From contig CANNRR010000020.1 of assembly GCA_947508055.1 (NCBI GenBank), positions 1 to 36,313 on the forward strand: a stretch of DNA of 36,313 nucleotides, read 5' to 3'. This DNA comes from Burkholderiales bacterium. GTDB lineage: Bacteria; Pseudomonadota; Gammaproteobacteria; Burkholderiales; Burkholderiaceae_C. Both the position numbers and the translations under genes were made by a program. Below, in pieces: positions 34,647-36,313 of this stretch. Each line of letters begins with the position of its first letter. The first letter of the stretch is position 1. The notes beneath the pieces were generated by a model that had not been told where the DNA came from, did not search any database, and saw only the letters and a program-made list of their open reading frames with translations.

Positions 34647-36313
34647 GATGTCGTGCTGTGTGTTGTACACGTTGAACTTGCCGGTAGGGGTGATCATCTT
34701 TGGATCGGTGATCACCTTCTTCAGGGTCAAAGTTGCATCGTCGTACACCACAATGGCGGACTGGTCAGCCTTGCCGCCCCACAACGAAATCCATACTTCC
34801 TTGCCGTCGGCGCTGTACTCGGGGTGTACCGCGCGTTTGACCGCCTTGGTAGCGGGCAGACCAGAGTCTTTGGCCACATTGAGTATCTTTTTGGGTTTGC
34901 TCAGATCGGCCATGTCCCAAACTGCAACCGACTCCGCCAAATCCTTGTCAGGATTTTGCGGTGCGTCAGCCCAGAAATGCTTGGAGACTGGGTGGGTCTT
35001 CACAAACAAGTTGCCGGGAACGTGCTTCATTTGCTGAACAACCTTCCAGTTGTACTGCTTGAACTGCGCGTGCTTGGGGTCATCCGAAGGGGTGGAGATC
35101 AGAGTTACCACATCGGCACCCAAGTGTCCAGTAGCCCAGACAGGGCCAAACTGCGGATGGACAAAGTTTGCACCGCGGCCAGGGTGTGGCAGCTTGGCGG
35201 TGTCAATCAGTGCAGCCAGTTTTCCGGTCTTGGTGTCAACTGCTGCAACCTTGTTGGACGCATTGGCTGCCACCAGGAAGTAGCGCTTGGAAGCATCCCA
35301 TCCGCCGTCGTGCAAGAACTTGGCTGAGCCGATAGTGGTTGTCTTCAGGTTTTCAATGTCGGAATAGTCGACCAGCAAAATCTGACCGGTTTCCTTGATA
35401 TTGATAACCCACTCAGGCTTGATGAAAGAAGCCACGATGGAGGCCACGCGTGGCTCGGGGTGGTACTCGCCGTCTACCGTCATGCCGCGGGTGGATACAA
35501 CTTTTCGAGGCTCCAATGTGTCGCCATCCATGATGACGTACTGTGGTGGCCAGTAAGAACCGGCGACAACGTACTTGTCTTCGTATCCCTTGAACTTGGA
35601 CGTGTCAACCGAGCGCGCATCAAATCCAATTTTGACTTCTGCCACTACAGCAGGCTTTTCCATCCACAGGTCGATCAGCGACAAGCGACCATCACGGCCA
35701 ATCACGTAGATGTAACGGCCTGAAGCAGACAGGCGAGAAATGTGTACCGCGTAGCCGGTCTTCACAATGCTGCGAATCTCTTTGGTGTCGCCATCAATCA
35801 AAGCCACTTCGCCTGTGTCACGCAGGGTGACCGAGAAGAAGTTCTTCAGGTTGAACTTGTTCATCTGCTTGGTCGGGCGGTCCTTGACTGCTACGATGAC
35901 TTTCCACGAGTCCTTGGTTTCCTTGAAGCTGTACTCAGGTGGAATGTCCGGTGTCGTTTGGATGTACTTGGACATCAGCGTGATTTCTTCTTTGGTGAGA
36001 ATGTCATCAAAGTTCACCATGCCGCCTTCAGTGCCGTAGCCGATGATTTTTTCCAGACGGTTTTGACCCAGCTTGAGCGTGCCGCCTTCTTGCATGGAAC
36101 CATCAGGCAACTTCTTGCTCCAATGGGGTTCCAGATTCTTGCCGGTAGCGCCCTTGCGCAGCACGCCATGGCAGCCAGCGCAACGCTCAAAGTAGATTTT
36201 TTTGGCAGCCGTTTTTTCGGCCGCAGTCAATGTGGGTTGATTCGCGCTATCTTGGGCAAAAGCAGAAAACCCCCAAGTGGTTAGCAGTACAGCGGCAACT
36301 CCAGCCAGTCGTA
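34641..36313 (-). CDS. nirS: cytochrome cd1 nitrite reductase NirS (5' end beyond window)
   Basis: NirS reduces nitrite to nitric oxide in the periplasm, the defining step of denitrification. The frame stays open to the right edge, where the end of a signal peptide is visible (VAAVLLTTWGFSAFA then QDSANQ); only the first few codons are missing. The cytochrome c domain has CAGCHGVLRKGATGK and a Met ligand in GGMVNFDDILTKEE. The eight-bladed d1 domain has AVHISRLSASGRY, the active-site histidines in FLHDGGWD and GANFVHPQFGPVW, and the C-terminus PTGKFNVYNTQHDIY, nearly identical to known NirS. The d1-haem synthesis genes are not in this window. It heads the minus-strand array nirS-nirT-cytochrome-napDAGHB. 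Confidence 0.98.
   Translation of the reverse strand, partial: RLAGVAAVLLTTWGFSAFAQDSANQPTLTAAEKTAAKKIYFERCAGCHGVLRKGATGKNLEPHWSKKLPDGSMQEGGTLKLGQNRLEKIIGYGTEGGMVNFDDILTKEEITLMSKYIQTTPDIPPEYSFKETKDSWKVIVAVKDRPTKQMNKFNLKNFFSVTLRDTGEVALIDGDTKEIRSIVKTGYAVHISRLSASGRYIYVIGRDGRLSLIDLWMEKPAVVAEVKIGFDARSVDTSKFKGYEDKYVVAGSYWPPQYVIMDGDTLEPRKVVSTRGMTVDGEYHPEPRVASIVASFIKPEWVINIKETGQILLVDYSDIENLKTTTIGSAKFLHDGGWDASKRYFLVAANASNKVAAVDTKTGKLAALIDTAKLPHPGRGANFVHPQFGPVWATGHLGADVVTLISTPSDDPKHAQFKQYNWKVVQQMKHVPGNLFVKTHPVSKHFWADAPQNPDKDLAESVAVWDMADLSKPKKILNVAKDSGLPATKAVKRAVHPEYSADGKEVWISLWGGKADQSAIVVYDDATLTLKKVITDPKMITPTGKFNVYNTQHDIY

Overview
The window looks like chromosomal DNA from a denitrifying betaproteobacterium, most probably of the Comamonadaceae (Rhodoferax-like). 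This rests on gene content and order (rpsO-pnp-quinone oxidoreductase-tpiA-secG-tRNA-Leu-nuoA-N-NUDIX), on protein character, and on short palindromic elements of a type I associate with that family. The taxon is an inference, because no database search was possible.

Layout. (1) 1-3684: the 5' end of an HI0933/BaiN-type flavoprotein leaves the left edge on the minus strand. It is followed by a small winged-helix-like ORF, tsaD (tRNA t6A synthesis), a small heat-shock protein gene convergent with tsaD, and an orphan periplasmic ligand-binding protein. (2) 3741-8704: rpsO with a strong terminator, pnp with a leader hairpin, a zinc-independent quinone oxidoreductase overlapping tpiA, and secG. 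(3) 8821-23322: tRNA-Leu(GAG), then an intact fourteen-gene complex I operon nuoABCDEFGHIJKLMN with several 4-nt ATGA overlaps. (4) 23409-26480: a NUDIX ADP-sugar hydrolase on the plus strand faces a minus-strand group made of an ABC exporter and two small ORFs whose C-terminal tails are clearly related. (5) 26570-36313: an anaerobic respiration block. A c551-type cytochrome and a Crp/Fnr regulator without Fe-S cysteines lie on the plus strand. On the minus strand, in transcription order, are nirS (signal peptide visible, first codons beyond the right edge), a nirT/napC-type tetraheme gene, an ethylbenzene-dehydrogenase-type haem protein, and napD-napA-napG-napH-napB.

How it works together. 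NuoA-N feeds electrons from NADH into the quinone pool. The NapC/NirT-type quinol dehydrogenase and NapGH can withdraw them towards periplasmic nitrate reductase (NapAB) and cytochrome cd1 nitrite reductase (NirS); the c551 cytochrome is a plausible soluble shuttle to NirS. The neighbouring NO/low-oxygen type regulator, and an FNR/DNR-like site that falls at -41.5 of an extended -10 promoter in front of the c551 gene, suggest coordinated control.

The items most worth a second look are the single nir-nap array with one tetraheme protein and no separate napC, the extra cytochrome with a CX3CH motif inside that array, and the paired small proteins with a shared 18-residue tail. No CRISPR array, insertion sequence, integrase, phage gene or rRNA was seen. 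No gene-free stretch exceeds 300 bases unless the small ORF at 321-695 is not real, in which case 165-782 would be non-coding.
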